Below are positions 62,796 to 64,000 of a DNA stretch of 64,000 nt, piece after piece (the first letter of the stretch is position 1; every line of letters starts with the position of its first letter). The position numbers were made by a program, and so were the translations under genes. The notes under the pieces are model-generated. The model was not told the origin of the DNA. It saw only the letters and a program-made list of their open reading frames with translations, and did no database searches. The DNA comes from Methylococcus sp. EFPC2 (GTDB lineage Bacteria; Pseudomonadota; Gammaproteobacteria; Methylococcales; Methylococcaceae). The stretch lies in NCBI RefSeq assembly GCF_016925495.1, contig NZ_CP070491.1, positions 3,224,001-3,288,000 on the forward strand, written 5' to 3'.

Positions 62796-64000
62796 ATGCA
62801 AGACGAAATGCAGGCCTACTGGAAACGGCTCGACAGCGGCTTCGCCCAGGTCCAGGAAGTATTCGAGGCCTGCATGGACGAGGCGCTCAAGGTGCTGACC
62901 GCAGACGGCGTTACCGCCTACCTGGAAGAAGCCCGCTTCCTGGGCAAGATGGGCCGGGGCGTCGAACCCATCCTGAGTTTTCTCGAGGGCTGGCCGCAAA
63001 TCGCGGCTCATCTGGGCGAACATGCCTTGCCGGCCGTCTCGGCCTGTATCCGCACCCTGCACAAATCGCCGAATGGCAAGGCGATCGCCCCGTTTCTGCA
63101 GTCCCTACCCGCGGTCGCGCGCCGCCTGCATTCACTCGATCAGATCCAGGATTACCTGGTTCTGATCGTCGACTTCATGCACCGTACCACCGGATCCATC
63201 CACGGCATCCACACCACCTTCGCCAGTCCCGGCCTGCCGGAGTTCTTCGCGCAGGCGCCGTTTCTGACCAACCAACTTTCCGCCCAAGGGCTGAAAAAGT
63301 GGGTGGATTACGGCATCCGCAATTACCACGACCATCCCGAGCGGCAACGCGATTATTTCAGCCTGCAATCGGCCGACGCCCGTGCCGTACTGCAACGGGA
63401 GCGCCACGGCACCTTGCTGGTGGATCACGAGCGGCAACTGGACCTCTATCTGCGCGCACTGTGGCGGGACAGCGACCATTTCGTGCCCTATTCGACCGGA
63501 TTCCACGAGCTGCGCAAACCCGTACCCTACTACGACGCCCTCGGCATCCGCCTGCCGGACGTTTACAACGATCTCGCCGGCATCGCGGGCATAGACCGTT
63601 ATCGCGCCACTCTGGCGCACATCGCCGCCCACCGGCGCTGGAGCACGCCGATCTTCGCCGATAACTACAGCCCGTTTCAGCGCATGGCCGTCGAATTTTT
63701 CGAGGACTCCCGCGTGGAATATCTCGCCATGCGGGAATATCCGGGCTTGCGCCGCATCTTCGCGGCTCTGCATCCGGTGCCCGAGGAAAACGCCTGCAAC
63801 CCGGAAACCGAATCCGCCGTGCGCCACCGATTGGCGATGCTGTCGCGCGCCCTGCTCGACCCGAACCACGGCTATCAAAACCCGCATGTCCGGGAATTCG
63901 TCGAACGCTTCCACACCCTCATGCGGCAAGGGGAGGCGAGCACGCAGGATATCGCCGACCTCGCCATCGCCTTCGTCGCCAAGACCCGGCGGCAAAGCGA
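62796..64000 (+). CDS. cbbO: RuBisCO activase adaptor CbbO (5' part)
   Basis: The gene starts at the ATG of MQDEMQAYWKRLDSGFAQV and stays open to the window edge (about 401 codons). CbbO is a VWA protein that binds the CbbQ hexamer and RuBisCO; its C-terminal VWA/MIDAS domain lies beyond the window. The visible part is helical and includes YNDLAGIAGIDRYR and FFEDSRVEYLAMREYPGLRRIF, which resemble the N-terminal region of CbbO and NorD proteins. Its position after cbbQ supports the name. Confidence 0.9.
   Translation, partial: MQDEMQAYWKRLDSGFAQVQEVFEACMDEALKVLTADGVTAYLEEARFLGKMGRGVEPILSFLEGWPQIAAHLGEHALPAVSACIRTLHKSPNGKAIAPFLQSLPAVARRLHSLDQIQDYLVLIVDFMHRTTGSIHGIHTTFASPGLPEFFAQAPFLTNQLSAQGLKKWVDYGIRNYHDHPERQRDYFSLQSADARAVLQRERHGTLLVDHERQLDLYLRALWRDSDHFVPYSTGFHELRKPVPYYDALGIRLPDVYNDLAGIAGIDRYRATLAHIAAHRRWSTPIFADNYSPFQRMAVEFFEDSRVEYLAMREYPGLRRIFAALHPVPEENACNPETESAVRHRLAMLSRALLDPNHGYQNPHVREFVERFHTLMRQGEASTQDIADLAIAFVAKTRRQS

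Overview
The window is chromosomal DNA from a GC-rich gammaproteobacterium that can probably fix CO2. It carries the classical tRNA-tuf-secE-nusG-rplKAJL-rpoBC block, a pth-rplY-prs-ispE-lolB block, hslVU-ubiE-ubiJ-ubiB, a diheme cytochrome c4, ornithine-lipid genes, and a form II RuBisCO gene followed by cbbQ and cbbO. The gene set fits a methanotroph or sulfur-oxidiser type of gammaproteobacterium (Methylococcales, Chromatiales or similar). The species cannot be fixed from the sequence alone.

Layout. 1-480: a visibly AT-richer, edge-truncated AbiV-type (HEPN) phage-defence gene, followed by about 700 bp of gene-free DNA. 1191-5161: a stress and xenobiotic patch with a TetR regulator and glutathione S-transferase flanking a two-site palindromic operator, a decayed GNAT remnant, and an AraC regulator divergent from an AhpD-like protein and a flavodoxin-fold quinone reductase. 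5246-10717: a membrane-anchored retropepsin, a zinc-ribbon membrane protein, and a metal-type RND adaptor/pump pair. 10781-17672: lipoproteins and poorly known exported proteins, including a large protein with an Lnb/DUF4105-like His...Cys arrangement, a hydrolase, a flavin halogenase-like enzyme and a START-like protein.

17688-24806: an arsenosugar-type island. It has a VTT-membrane/disulfide-reductase fusion facing arsS and arsM across a promoter with an inverted repeat, a carboxymuconolactone-decarboxylase-like protein, and a convergent operon of two arsenosugar-associated glycosyltransferases plus a DUF3047 protein. 25050-30462: protease HslVU, DUF971 and ubiquinone genes. 30400-33830: an unassigned three-gene operon (VWA protein plus two membrane-anchored proteins) whose end overlaps ubiB tail to tail. 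33940-38301: exporter, GST and aminotransferase genes divergent from a MocR regulator. 38311-39847: olsB-olsA. 40031-54390: cytochrome c4, then rpoC, rpoB and the ribosomal, secE/nusG and tuf operon read leftwards, with a recognisable stringent-type promoter ahead of tRNA-Tyr. 54459-59992: pth, rplY, prs, tRNA-Gln, ispE, lolB and a TPR lipoprotein. 60404-64000: cbbM, cbbQ and the start of cbbO.

The best candidates for new biology are the arsenosugar island with its attached membrane oxidoreductase and AhpD-like partner, the VWA three-gene membrane operon, the exported gene series at 10.8-17.7 kb, and a triple-nested palindrome between rpoC and the cytochrome gene. Most other content is conserved housekeeping.
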